DNA from: Candidatus Aenigmatarchaeota archaeon
Lineage (GTDB): Archaea > Aenigmatarchaeota > Aenigmatarchaeia > QMZP01 > QMZT01
Length of the DNA: 14,842 bases
Assembly (NCBI GenBank): GCA_030634615.1
Contig: DAOWAL010000014.1
Coordinates: 1-14,842, forward strand
Reading direction: 5' to 3'
The notes under the pieces were generated by a model. That model was not told where the DNA came from, ran no database searches, and saw only the letters and a program-made list of their open reading frames with translations. The number at the start of each line of letters is the position of its first letter. Within the stretch, counting starts at the first letter, position 1. The translations under genes were made by a program, and so were the position numbers. Shown here piece after piece: positions 1 to 7,089 of this stretch.

Positions 1-10
1 AAAACGAAAT

Positions 11-532
11 TTACTTTTTAGCCTTTTTCTTTGTCGCTTTCTTGGCTGCTGGTTTTTTCTTTGGAGCTTCTTTTTTCTTGTGTTCAACTTTCTTCTTTTC
101 TACTTTGTGATCAATCTTCCTGTGTTCTTTTGGTTTTTCTTCTTTCTTTCCAGTTTTATGCTCTTCTTTCTTGTGTTCAGCCTTCTTGTGTTCTTTTTTT
201 GGCTTTTCAGAAACTTTTTCTTTGTGCCTCGCTGCAGCTTCTTCTGCAAGTTTCATGTCTTCTGCAGTTGGTTTAACAAGTTTAAGCTTTTCGTAAACTT
301 TGTCTTTTTCGTAAGCGTTCATTACTTCTGTATCTGTTGCACCGTCTTTGACGTTTATTTTTACTGGAACAGGTTCAAGATGCCTTACATTACATTTTCT
401 TCTTCTTACGTCAGTTACAATTCTTGGTCCTGTTACTGTTACAAAATCGTCTTCTTTCTTACCGATTACAACACAGAATTTACCTGCCTCTCTACCGGCA
501 GTTTTCATACAAATTCGTCCAATTTCAAACAT
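11..532 (-). CDS. rpl14e: Ribosomal protein eL14 (L14e) with long Lys/His/Glu-rich tail
   Basis: This is a large-subunit ribosomal protein of the archaeal/eukaryotic eL14 family. The first 90 or so residues match it: the FEIGRICMKTAGREAGK start and the KOW-like beta-barrel with GPRIVTDVRRRKCN near residues 35-48, which contact rRNA. Archaeal members usually end at about 75-100 residues, but this one has 173. Residues from about 105 to the end form a low-complexity tail with repeated EHKK-type units, ending in Lys/Ala-rich sequence, probably disordered and RNA-binding. The ATG follows a clear GGAGGTG ribosome binding site 22 bases downstream of eL34, so it is translated as the second gene of an eL34-eL14 operon. 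In many archaea a cytidylate kinase gene lies between these two genes; it is absent here. The family call is firm; the role of the tail is inference. Confidence 0.95.
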   Translation of the reverse strand: MFEIGRICMKTAGREAGKFCVVIGKKEDDFVTVTGPRIVTDVRRRKCNVRHLEPVPVKINVKDGATDTEVMNAYEKDKVYEKLKLVKPTAEDMKLAEEAAARHKEKVSEKPKKEHKKAEHKKEEHKTGKKEEKPKEHRKIDHKVEKKKVEHKKKEAPKKKPAAKKATKKKAKK

Positions 533-539
533 TCAAATA

Positions 540-546
540 CACCTCC
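540..546 (-). promoter_or_regulatory. Strong Shine-Dalgarno site of eL14
   Basis: On the minus strand the sequence reads GGAGGTG, then TATTTGA, then the ATG of eL14. It fixes the eL14 start and contrasts with eL34, which has no such site and appears leaderless. Confidence 0.8.
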
Positions 547-554
547 ATAGTCGC

Positions 555-830
555 CTACTGGAGAGACTCGACGAGCCTCTTTTTAATCTCCCTGCGTGAG
601 CAGGCAGAACATAGGTTACCGCCAAAAGCCCTGTCAGGTCTTTTTTGTGATTTTGAAAGCTTTGAAATGTCGGAATCCCTTCCCGCAGGTACGCCTGCAA
701 GAGGTTTTTTGCACGTTGCACATTTTGCTCTTGAGTTGTTTTTTCCTGCGTAACGATTTACTGTTCTTCCACCTGGTGTTTTCTTCCTAAGCTTCCTAAG
801 CGATGTTGATCTTAAACTTGGCCTTGGCAT
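555..830 (-). CDS. rpl34e: Ribosomal protein eL34 (L34e), zinc-ribbon type
   Basis: This is a 91-residue ribosomal protein of the archaeal/eukaryotic eL34 family, a normal length. It has the basic N-terminus (MPRPSLRSTSLRK, then TPGGRTVNRY), a zinc-binding ribbon from CATC (Cys37, Cys40) and CSAC (Cys74, Cys77), and the conserved KSQKRPDRAFGG segment between them. The start is the only plausible ATG. No Shine-Dalgarno site precedes it, but a TATA-like box lies about 27 bases upstream, which fits a leaderless transcript carrying eL34 and then eL14. That box lies inside the end of the upstream HTH gene, whose stop codon is only 12 bases before this start. Confidence 0.96.
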   Translation of the reverse strand: MPRPSLRSTSLRKLRKKTPGGRTVNRYAGKNNSRAKCATCKKPLAGVPAGRDSDISKLSKSQKRPDRAFGGNLCSACSRREIKKRLVESLQ

Positions 831-842
831 AGTAACTATATA

Positions 843-1598
843 CTATATATAGCTATTTAAAAGTTTGCAAGAATCCAGCAGTTCCGAATGTAAGATTCTA
901 CCAATGAAATCTGAAACCACTGACTGTCGGAAGCATTTTTTGACATTTTTTAAAATTTTGAACTTATTAGCATACTTTTCCATGCGAAATTTACCAAAGA
1001 GTATTTCCTCTTTGTCGGTTTTTGAGAGAGTTATTCCAAACAGTGAGCTCATCTTCTTAAAATTGAAGTAACTCATTGTGGTTTTTTTCGTTTTGCTCAA
1101 AAATGCCTTCATGGCTTCCTTTTCTTTTCCTTCCATGAAATAGACTGGACGATTTCTGACTATTACTGATTTCACTGGAACATGACCTTTTAGATACCTG
1201 TATGATCTTTTCACCTGATTTGTATCTTCTCTTTTAGGAACGTAAAAACCGTCTTTCATGAGAACTTTCAACAGATTCAAGGTTCCTCCTCTTATACCAG
1301 TATTACCTTGTTTCTTGGACAAATCCATTGTCAGTCTGTTTACAAAAGATGTGGACACTCCAAATGTTTTAGCTACTTCAATTCTAGGCATACCAGATTC
1401 AACGTATTTTATTATTTTTTTCCTTGTTTTATCAGGTATCTTTCTCCTACCACAATGCATTTTCGGCAAATCGTTAGTCCAGTTGTATACGTTCTTTGGG
1501 CTTATGTTGAACTCTCTCGCAACATCGTATCTGGGACTACCATTTTCTACCTTTTGCCTTATTTTGGATTTCAATTCAGTAGAAGCAAAATTTCCCAT
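843..1598 (-). CDS. Protein with two tandem HTH units and unknown C-terminal domain
   Basis: This is a predicted DNA-binding protein of 251 residues; I do not recognise the family. Residues about 8-46 and 57-95 are copies of one homeodomain-like/resolvase-type HTH unit: both follow the pattern K(I)..V(E).G.PR..VA..F..S...V...T.DL.K at a fixed offset of 49 residues. The rest (about 100-251) is basic and mixed helix/strand, with YRYLKGHVPVK and VYFMEGKEKEAMKAFL as its most distinctive parts. It could be a third winged helix or an endonuclease-like domain, but no catalytic motif is visible. A TATA-like box about 27 bases upstream supports the ATG used. Placed 12 bases before a ribosomal protein gene whose promoter it overlaps, it may be an insertion or a regulator of that operon. 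Confidence 0.75.
   Translation of the reverse strand: MGNFASTELKSKIRQKVENGSPRYDVAREFNISPKNVYNWTNDLPKMHCGRRKIPDKTRKKIIKYVESGMPRIEVAKTFGVSTSFVNRLTMDLSKKQGNTGIRGGTLNLLKVLMKDGFYVPKREDTNQVKRSYRYLKGHVPVKSVIVRNRPVYFMEGKEKEAMKAFLSKTKKTTMSYFNFKKMSSLFGITLSKTDKEEILFGKFRMEKYANKFKILKNVKKCFRQSVVSDFIGRILHSELLDSCKLLNSYI
855..861 (-). promoter_or_regulatory. TATA-like box of the eL34-eL14 operon, inside the HTH gene
   Basis: On the minus strand TTTAAAT is centred about 28 bases before the eL34 ATG, the usual spacing for an archaeal leaderless promoter. These bases also encode part of the C-terminal LLNSYI of the upstream HTH protein, so promoter and coding sequence overlap. A second AT-rich stretch (CTATATATAG) lies closer but would be badly spaced. 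Confidence 0.5.
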
Positions 1599-1620
1599 GA
1601 TTATTGAGATATATTGAGTG

Positions 1621-1628
1621 ATTTTAAA
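1621..1628 (-). promoter_or_regulatory. TATA-like box of the tandem-HTH gene
   Basis: On the minus strand TTTAAAAT is centred about 27 bases before the ATG, with no Shine-Dalgarno site between, consistent with a leaderless start. The rest of the 135-base gap (1599-1733) is AT-rich and holds only a weak palindrome, ATTATTTAATAAT at 1641-1653. Confidence 0.4.
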
Positions 1629-1733
1629 GACAGTAGTCGAATTATTTAATAATCTAATTTAAATTCAGAAAAAGTGTAAATTAATCGGTTGTGGTACTGA
1701 TGGAAATTATATTATGACAAAATTTAAGGTAGT

Positions 1734-2771
1734 TCAAACTTCATGATAACCATCCACATCATACCAAGAAAGCATCTGGTATGACTGCATGCAATCAACG
1801 TCTTGATATTCTGATGGGAACTCCTCACCAGACACGAGTATTTCCTGATCAAAGTAATTGGCATATTTTGCTGGGTCTGAACACACTGGGTCTATCCTGT
1901 ACCATCCGCTACTAATCTTAACACCTGCCCAACAATGCCCACCCCCTGGAACCAAACCACACTCGACTCTTGCCTTATCATGTGGAACTCCTGAAGCATA
2001 CATCATTCCCACGAAAAGCTGGGCATAGTCGTCACAATCTCCGCACAAGTTGTACTGTGAACCGAATAATAGTTCATCAGGCGAGAAATACTGCATCTGA
2101 ACACAATAATTTCCCAGACATATTCCTTTATCAAAACAATACATATAGTATTCACCAAGCCAGTCGTATATGTCTTTGACCCTTTCCCACATTTCAGCGT
2201 CGTTCCTCGGTTCCTGAACAGATGTGATACCAACAATCAGATTTCTCGTTTCATCATAATCATTCAAAAGCTCGTAAGCGAGTGATCTGTCTATACCCTG
2301 TTTAACTCTTTTTTCGTATAATTTGGCTATCTCAAGCAATCTTTCCGTTTCTTCCAATTCCTCTTCGGTTTGCAAAAGTTCACCAGTTGTCTTATCTAGG
2401 TTATCCTTTGTAGAATCGAGTTCTCCTGTCGTCTGATCCAAATTAATTGTTAATATATCTACTTCGCTTTTCAGTTCTGACAAATCACTTTCCAACCAGT
2501 CTATGTTTATTTCCCTCTGGGTAAGACTATGATTAAGTTTTCCTATTGTCTTTTCATATTTACCGATTATTTCGTTTTGAGTGGATATCGCCGATTCTTG
2601 CTTTTCTATAGTGGCATCACGCTGTGCTACAAATATTTTTTGTCTGTTCCATTCTTCCAAAGAAGAGCGATACATCGAATCCGAACCTTGAAAAAGCAAC
2701 GATAGAAAAATTATAATGAAAACACAAATGCCCAAAGATGCTTTCATGTTGAAAATTTTTGTGAAAATCAT
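1734..2771 (-). CDS. Membrane-anchored coiled-coil protein with transglutaminase-like Cys protease domain
   Basis: This is a predicted extracytoplasmic enzyme of the transglutaminase-like superfamily, which hydrolyses or cross-links peptide amide bonds through a Cys-His-Asp triad. Residues about 9-28 form one hydrophobic signal/anchor segment (MKASLGICVF onward). Residues about 40-150 are a coiled coil with a 14-residue repeat seen as LDQTTGEL and LDKTTGEL. The C-terminal domain carries the triad in order: GDCDDYA (Cys246), GGHCWAG (His279) and YRIDPV (Asp294), with spacing typical of the fold. The TATA-like box at 2792-2800 sits 25 bases before the ATG used; a second ATG eight codons in would leave a better signal peptide. 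Substrate unknown, perhaps cell-surface protein. A winged-helix gene is divergent 96 bases away. Confidence 0.8.
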   Translation of the reverse strand: MIFTKIFNMKASLGICVFIIIFLSLLFQGSDSMYRSSLEEWNRQKIFVAQRDATIEKQESAISTQNEIIGKYEKTIGKLNHSLTQREINIDWLESDLSELKSEVDILTINLDQTTGELDSTKDNLDKTTGELLQTEEELEETERLLEIAKLYEKRVKQGIDRSLAYELLNDYDETRNLIVGITSVQEPRNDAEMWERVKDIYDWLGEYYMYCFDKGICLGNYCVQMQYFSPDELLFGSQYNLCGDCDDYAQLFVGMMYASGVPHDKARVECGLVPGGGHCWAGVKISSGWYRIDPVCSDPAKYANYFDQEILVSGEEFPSEYQDVDCMQSYQMLSWYDVDGYHEV

Positions 2772-2791
2772 GAATCTATTTTGGAATATGA

Positions 2792-2800
2792 TAATATAAA
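2792..2800 (-). promoter_or_regulatory. TATA-like box of the transglutaminase-like gene
   Basis: On the minus strand TTTATATTA is centred 25 bases before the ATG. No Shine-Dalgarno site is visible, so a leaderless transcript is likely. Confidence 0.45.
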
Positions 2801-2867
2801 TGTTAAATGAATGTTAAGTATTTGTAGCATAATTAGATATCCCTTGTTTTGGTATTGTTAATTGTAT

Positions 2868-3128
2868 ATGAACTGGGAACTCTATTCTTTCGTAGTTAGG
2901 TCTGGGAGAAGAAAGAGCATCATACTATCTTTAAAAACCCCGAAGACTCCAACCGAAATATCAAAGGACATAAAGGCTTCCACTGCACATGTCAGCAGGA
3001 GCTTGAAGGAATTCCTGAACAAGGGTCTCGTGAAATGCCTCACCCCGAATGCAAGAGCGGGAAGAGTATACAAGCTCACGGAAAAAGGTCAGGAGTTGAG
3101 GGAAGAACTGATGAGAAAGGAAGTCTGA
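2868..3128 (+). CDS. Small winged-helix (MarR/ArsR-like) transcriptional regulator
   Basis: This is a predicted DNA-binding regulator of 86 residues consisting of a single winged helix. The order is a lead helix (MNWELYSFVVRSGRRKSIIL), the HTH TPTEISKDIKASTAHVSRSLKEF, a turn (NKGLVKCL) and a wing ending in GRVYKLTEKGQ. This pattern is common in small archaeal one-domain regulators. I chose the ATG at 2868 because the MNWELYSF start fits the family; a TTG two codons earlier would only add two residues. No ligand-binding or oligomerisation domain is present. It is divergent from the transglutaminase-like gene and may regulate that gene or itself. Target unknown. Confidence 0.8.
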   Translation: MNWELYSFVVRSGRRKSIILSLKTPKTPTEISKDIKASTAHVSRSLKEFLNKGLVKCLTPNARAGRVYKLTEKGQELREELMRKEV

Positions 3129-3134
3129 AAGGTA

Positions 3135-3152
3135 GGATATACATATATATCC
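3135..3152 (+). repeat. Inverted repeat after the winged-helix gene
   Basis: GGATATA and TATATCC form a perfect 7-base inverted repeat around a CATA loop, starting 7 bases after the winged-helix stop codon. No T-run follows, so it is a weak terminator candidate; it could equally be an operator. The rest of the gap to 3242 shows nothing clear. Confidence 0.35.
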
Positions 3153-3242
3153 ACAGGCGCAAGTTATAATTTGGATTCTAAGAGCGTCAGACCTCATTTA
3201 AGATACAAGAAGAGAAAAATATTGTAACTAGAAATTGTAAGC

Positions 3243-3674
3243 TTATTCACATGTCAAATATTCTTTTCGCAATTCTTCGTATTCTTTGATTATCAGATTA
3301 ACCAGCTTTTTGATATCTGCATCTTTCTGTGTTTTAAAGTATCCCGCTCCAAAAACTTTGGGTAAAAGTTCATGCAATTCATCGCTAGCGAGATGCAGAT
3401 TTTGTTGGATAGTGCTATCAAGATAAGTTTTTTGTTTACCATCACCCTTTTCTCCTACTGGTTGTGAAAAACCCAATATTTTCTTACCTGTCAGCCACTC
3501 ACTACTTTTTATCATCATATAGAGTGGGGTATAAAGTTTCTCCAGTCGTGTCTTAATCAATTCTCTCTCCAACTGTCTTTTTTCTCTTTTTCTGAATAGG
3601 TGAATGTCTCTCAACCAGAATAGAATAAAGGCTACTACAAAACCAGCAATCGTACCGATTACTTCATATACCAT
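3243..3674 (-). CDS. Small single-pass membrane protein, unknown function
   Basis: I do not recognise this 143-residue protein. Residues about 4-21 form one transmembrane helix (VIGTIAGFVVAFILFWL), followed by a strongly basic stretch (HLFRKREKRQLERELIK) that would keep the rest in the cytoplasm. The remainder is mostly helical, with the motif RLEKLYTPLYMMI after the membrane segment and a charged C-terminal helix. Small proteins with this helix-plus-LYxPLY layout occur in accessory and defence-type islands, which is a weak hint only. It is divergent from the GHKL ATPase gene, with an 82-base shared promoter region, so it may be co-regulated with that system. Confidence 0.7.
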   Translation of the reverse strand: MVYEVIGTIAGFVVAFILFWLRDIHLFRKREKRQLERELIKTRLEKLYTPLYMMIKSSEWLTGKKILGFSQPVGEKGDGKQKTYLDSTIQQNLHLASDELHELLPKVFGAGYFKTQKDADIKKLVNLIIKEYEELRKEYLTCE

Positions 3675-3724
3675 AATTTTACATTCAAAATAAGAGTTAA
3701 ATTGTTATGTTTTCTACAAGCCCG

Positions 3725-3732
3725 TTTAAACA
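3725..3732 (+). promoter_or_regulatory. TATA-like box of the GHKL operon
   Basis: TTTAAACA is centred about 28 bases before the ATG at 3757, in the 82-base gap shared with the divergent membrane protein gene. The spacing fits a leaderless transcript. For the divergent gene, ATTTAAC on the minus strand near 3700 is a weaker candidate. Confidence 0.4.
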
Positions 3733-3756
3733 TCTTTTTTTTAAGTCGAAAATCTA

Positions 3757-5901
3757 ATGAAAACGTATATGAATACTTTAAACTTCACCATAGATGCAAA
3801 ACTCATAAGAGAGTTGGGAGAAAGATTGGTCGGTAAACCATCCATTGCATTAGGTGAATTGATTAAAAATAGTTACGATGCCGATTCAACAAAAGCCAAA
3901 ATTCGGTTTGAGCGGTCAGATAGAGGAATAATTACAATCTCAGATGATGGTCAAGGAATGAACTTTGAAGAATTTAAATCGTACTGGATGAGAATAGGAA
4001 CCACTCACAAAGAAGGTTGGCACCGTTCACCAAAGTTTAAACGTATATTAACAGGACAAAAAGGAATTGGGAGATTATCCGTCCAATTCTTGGCTGATGA
4101 AATGGAACTAATAACCGTATCAGAGAAAAACTTAAATAAAAGACTAAGAGCATTCATCCGTTGGGAAGACGCCATAAAGGCTGGAGATTTGATAAAGGCT
4201 ACCGTAAAATACGAAATTGAAGATGGTGATTTTCAACAAGGAACCACAATAAAACTAATTAATTTAATACACGATTGGAGCGAAAACGACTTCAAAGAAT
4301 TAGCAAGGGATATTTGGATTTTGTCACCTCCTTTCAAAGCATTTAAAACGGAACATGGAAACTTTGATATCGACATAATCAGCACAGAAAAGATAATCGA
4401 AAAAATTTTTTCAAAACAAATGAAGGCATTTTTGAATGCTTACGAAGGTAAAATCGTAGGTAAGAACATCAATGGCAACGTAAAAGTATCATTGACACAT
4501 AAAGGATGGGAACAAGCAAATTACGATTACAAAATAGCAGATATTCCAGGTGTCCAGATGGAAAAGGGCAAGGAATTGAAAAATGGAGAATTTGAAATTC
4601 GAATATATAGATTATTGGGACATCAACCATACGGAATATTAGTGGATGATTTGAGAGATTATATGGAAGACTTTCACGGAGTCCACATTTATGATGCTGG
4701 ATTTCATTTACCATATTATGGACAAAAACATGGAGAATGGTTAGGAACTTCTGATGAACAAGCAAGAAGAGTCGCAGTATCCGATATTTTGCCCTCCGAA
4801 TATCAAGTAGATAATGGATTGACTCACTTACCTGGATTGAGAAGAACACTTGGCGTAGTAAAAATCAACACTTCCGAAGAGTTAGGTTTAGAGATAGCAA
4901 TAAGTCGTGATCGTTTGGTGGATACGAAGACATTCAGAGCCTTAAGAGAAATGATTAGATATGCATTGCATTTATACGCAATGGAAATTGGCAAACATAA
5001 AATCCCAAAAATGATTATTCAAGCAATGCCTTCAAACAGGATAGAAACAGTCAATCAAGTACTTGAAAAATATCATGAAGAAATTCCAAATCCCATTTAT
5101 GAAGATCTCAAAAAAAATATAGAAAATGCTATTGAATCTTCGGACAAAAGGGAATCATTATATAGAGATAAGATATCATTTCTCGGTACATTTGCCACGG
5201 CTGGAATTTCTTCGTTAGCGTATCACCATGAAATACAAAAGCAATTGAGAACGATAAGTGATGTTTCAGAAGATATCAAAACCATGATTACCGATAAACG
5301 TATCAATGAAGAAAAACTCAAAAATATAGCATTGGAATTAAGTGAATGGGTAGAGAAAGCGAAACAATTGGAAGCACTATTCAGTTACTACGGAGATGCG
5401 GAAACCATAATGGAAAGTGATTATTATAGTGCAAAGAATGTTCTTGATGAAATAATAAAACAACTTTCGTGGTTTTTGCGGGGGGTAGAAATCAATAACA
5501 ATATCCCAGAAAACGTAAAACTCCCGAAAGCAACTTTGGCAGAGTGGGGTGCAATATTCCAAAATGTGATTCTGAATGCATATAATGCTATATCTGTCTC
5601 AGAAAACAAAGAGAAAGGTGTTATAGGGATAAGTTATATTGAAGATAAAATTGAAAAATCCATTTTGGTACAAGATAATGGAATAGGAGTTGATATTGAA
5701 AATTCGGAAGATCTATTCAAGCCATTTGAAAGGAAAATAAAGTTATCGGATAGTATAAAGGCACTTGGTTATGGAGGAAATGGGATTGGTTTGACTATAG
5801 TTAGATTAATTTCTGAACGAATAGGATGCAGAGCCATTTTCACGCAACCAATAAAAGATTATAAAACTACATTCAAATTGTTTTGGAGGGGGGAGAAATG
5901 A
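3757..5901 (+). CDS. Hybrid MORC/Hsp90-like GHKL ATPase and histidine kinase
   Basis: This 714-residue protein carries two ATP-binding domains of the GHKL fold. The N-terminal one is of the Hsp90/MutL/MORC-like type: N-box ELIKNSYDAD (Glu34, Asn38, Asp41), DDGQGM (Asp63, Gly65, Gly67) and GQKGIG (Gly100-Gly105). A following S5-like domain has the marks of prokaryotic MORC relatives: GVHIYDAGF near 308, WLG at 328 and SRDRL near 383-387. A helical linker leads to a histidine-kinase core with an H-box-like LAYHHEIQKQL (His490/His491), N-box QNVILNAYNA (602-611), DNGIG (640-644) and GYGGNGIGL (671-679). No membrane or sensor domain is present, so the first ATPase may act as the sensor. MORC relatives are known from restriction-modification operons. 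The stop overlaps the next start as ATGA. The ATG at 3757 fits the promoter; one at 3769 is possible. Confidence 0.85.
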   Translation: MKTYMNTLNFTIDAKLIRELGERLVGKPSIALGELIKNSYDADSTKAKIRFERSDRGIITISDDGQGMNFEEFKSYWMRIGTTHKEGWHRSPKFKRILTGQKGIGRLSVQFLADEMELITVSEKNLNKRLRAFIRWEDAIKAGDLIKATVKYEIEDGDFQQGTTIKLINLIHDWSENDFKELARDIWILSPPFKAFKTEHGNFDIDIISTEKIIEKIFSKQMKAFLNAYEGKIVGKNINGNVKVSLTHKGWEQANYDYKIADIPGVQMEKGKELKNGEFEIRIYRLLGHQPYGILVDDLRDYMEDFHGVHIYDAGFHLPYYGQKHGEWLGTSDEQARRVAVSDILPSEYQVDNGLTHLPGLRRTLGVVKINTSEELGLEIAISRDRLVDTKTFRALREMIRYALHLYAMEIGKHKIPKMIIQAMPSNRIETVNQVLEKYHEEIPNPIYEDLKKNIENAIESSDKRESLYRDKISFLGTFATAGISSLAYHHEIQKQLRTISDVSEDIKTMITDKRINEEKLKNIALELSEWVEKAKQLEALFSYYGDAETIMESDYYSAKNVLDEIIKQLSWFLRGVEINNNIPENVKLPKATLAEWGAIFQNVILNAYNAISVSENKEKGVIGISYIEDKIEKSILVQDNGIGVDIENSEDLFKPFERKIKLSDSIKALGYGGNGIGLTIVRLISERIGCRAIFTQPIKDYKTTFKLFWRGEK
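5885..5895 (+). promoter_or_regulatory. Purine-rich Shine-Dalgarno site at the ATGA gene overlap
   Basis: GGAGGGGGGAG lies just before the ATGA shared by the hybrid ATPase stop and the receiver-like start. It selects the ATG at 5898 over the in-frame TTG at 5883, which lies upstream of this site and has none of its own. It implies translational coupling of the two genes. Confidence 0.75.
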
Positions 5902-7085
5902 AAAAGAATGAAATTTTAATTTATGATGATGATGGTAAGATAGGGAAAAGAAATTTAGATAAGTTACAAACTGTCACTGGTTTGAAAAATAATACTAGTA
6001 TCATAGATGATGATAATTTTAGAAAAATGCTATTTGAATTAAACGATAGGAGAAAGAACTGCTTGAAAGGGAGAGAAAAATCTGAAAATCATATAGATGC
6101 AGATGACGCAAAAATTTTCATCGTGGATTTTCGTTTAATGGAAAAATTTCCAGGACTGAATGGTGAAGAGTTTGCATACAACTTACTATGTTTTAGCGAT
6201 TGTAAATACATAATAGGTTTGAATCGTTACCATATGGAAAGTACTTTCGATTTGACCCTCATGGGGAACTTTGATTCTTATGCTGATTTAAATATTAGTT
6301 ATCAAGACCTTGATAATCAAGGACTATGGAATGGGAAAACAACTGGCTACAGACCATGGTATTGGTCGAATGTCTTGAATTATCTAAAAAACCGAGAAAA
6401 ACAAATTAGAGAGGTAGAGAAAAATTTCAATAGTTCAATTTGCGAAACACTCAAAATACCAGAACATGTAATGAAAAACATTCCTAATAGTGCAGGTAAC
6501 TATTTGGGAATTGACAGAAAAAACATCAGCAAAATGACATTCAAAGATTTTTTTCTAAAATCCAATATTCTGGTACCGAGAGATCTAAAAAATGATTTTT
6601 CCGTGAAAAGGAAGGCTAAAATCGTTGCTTCTCGTTTATCAAAATGGTTTGAAATGACGATATTGCCAGGACAGGACATTCTCGTGGACGCTCCACATCT
6701 AGTATTGGGCTTTCCAAGTTTGTTGAGAGGAAATAAAAAAAATATAAGTACATGGAATAAGACCACAAAATTCGGATTGGCGAAAGATTTAGGAATTCAT
6801 CATCAAAAAATAAAAAATCACATATTCAGTGAACATTGGTTATCAAGACCTGCTTGGTTTTGGCACGATATTTCTGAAATGGTAGAGATAGATGAAGTCA
6901 AGGAGCCTTGGAAAAGAAAAGATTTCGGATTTGTTTTTGCTGAAGACGCGTCATCTTTTTATAATAAAAATGAATGTAAAAATTTCATTTCTAGTGTCGA
7001 ATCATCTTTTCGAGAAAGATATATCAAGGACTTTCGGAAAAAATCAGTGAAATACAAACCAATTCAATTACTTTTCAAGAGGTAG
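5898..7085 (+). CDS. Response-regulator-like protein with atypical receiver and unknown effector domain
   Basis: This 395-residue protein starts with a receiver-like domain. It has the acidic cluster after strand 1 (ILIYDDD, Asp10-Asp12), the putative phosphoacceptor in FIVDFRL (Asp77) and a LNGEEFA stretch that matches the GxxGxE part after the acceptor in classical receivers. About 20 extra residues separate the first two sites. The Thr/Ser expected after strand 4 and the Lys after strand 5 are not evident: the matching segments read IIGLNRY and SYADLNIS. Residues from about 135 to 395 match no family I know; landmarks are LPGQDILVDAPHLVL, WLSRPAWFW and FVFAEDASSF. It is coupled by an ATGA overlap to the kinase-like gene, so it is its likely partner. 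Output could be DNA binding, an enzyme or complex assembly. Confidence 0.75.
   Translation: MKKNEILIYDDDGKIGKRNLDKLQTVTGLKNNTSIIDDDNFRKMLFELNDRRKNCLKGREKSENHIDADDAKIFIVDFRLMEKFPGLNGEEFAYNLLCFSDCKYIIGLNRYHMESTFDLTLMGNFDSYADLNISYQDLDNQGLWNGKTTGYRPWYWSNVLNYLKNREKQIREVEKNFNSSICETLKIPEHVMKNIPNSAGNYLGIDRKNISKMTFKDFFLKSNILVPRDLKNDFSVKRKAKIVASRLSKWFEMTILPGQDILVDAPHLVLGFPSLLRGNKKNISTWNKTTKFGLAKDLGIHHQKIKNHIFSEHWLSRPAWFWHDISEMVEIDEVKEPWKRKDFGFVFAEDASSFYNKNECKNFISSVESSFRERYIKDFRKKSVKYKPIQLLFKR
7078..7083 (+). promoter_or_regulatory. Shine-Dalgarno site of the third operon gene
   Basis: AGAGGT lies 6 bases before the ATG at 7090 and overlaps the last codons and stop of the receiver-like gene. It supports one transcript for the three plus-strand genes. 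Confidence 0.55.
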
Positions 7086-7089
7086 AAAT

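Noticed and set aside
80-550. Open frame of 156 codons on the plus strand opposite eL14
   Set aside because: Its Phe/Ser/Val-rich content is the reverse image of the Lys/Glu-rich eL14 tail; it is a shadow.
5883-5885. TTG start for the receiver-like gene
   Set aside because: It lies upstream of the strong Shine-Dalgarno site and would overlap the previous gene by 19 bases; the ATG at 5898 is correctly spaced and forms a standard ATGA overlap.
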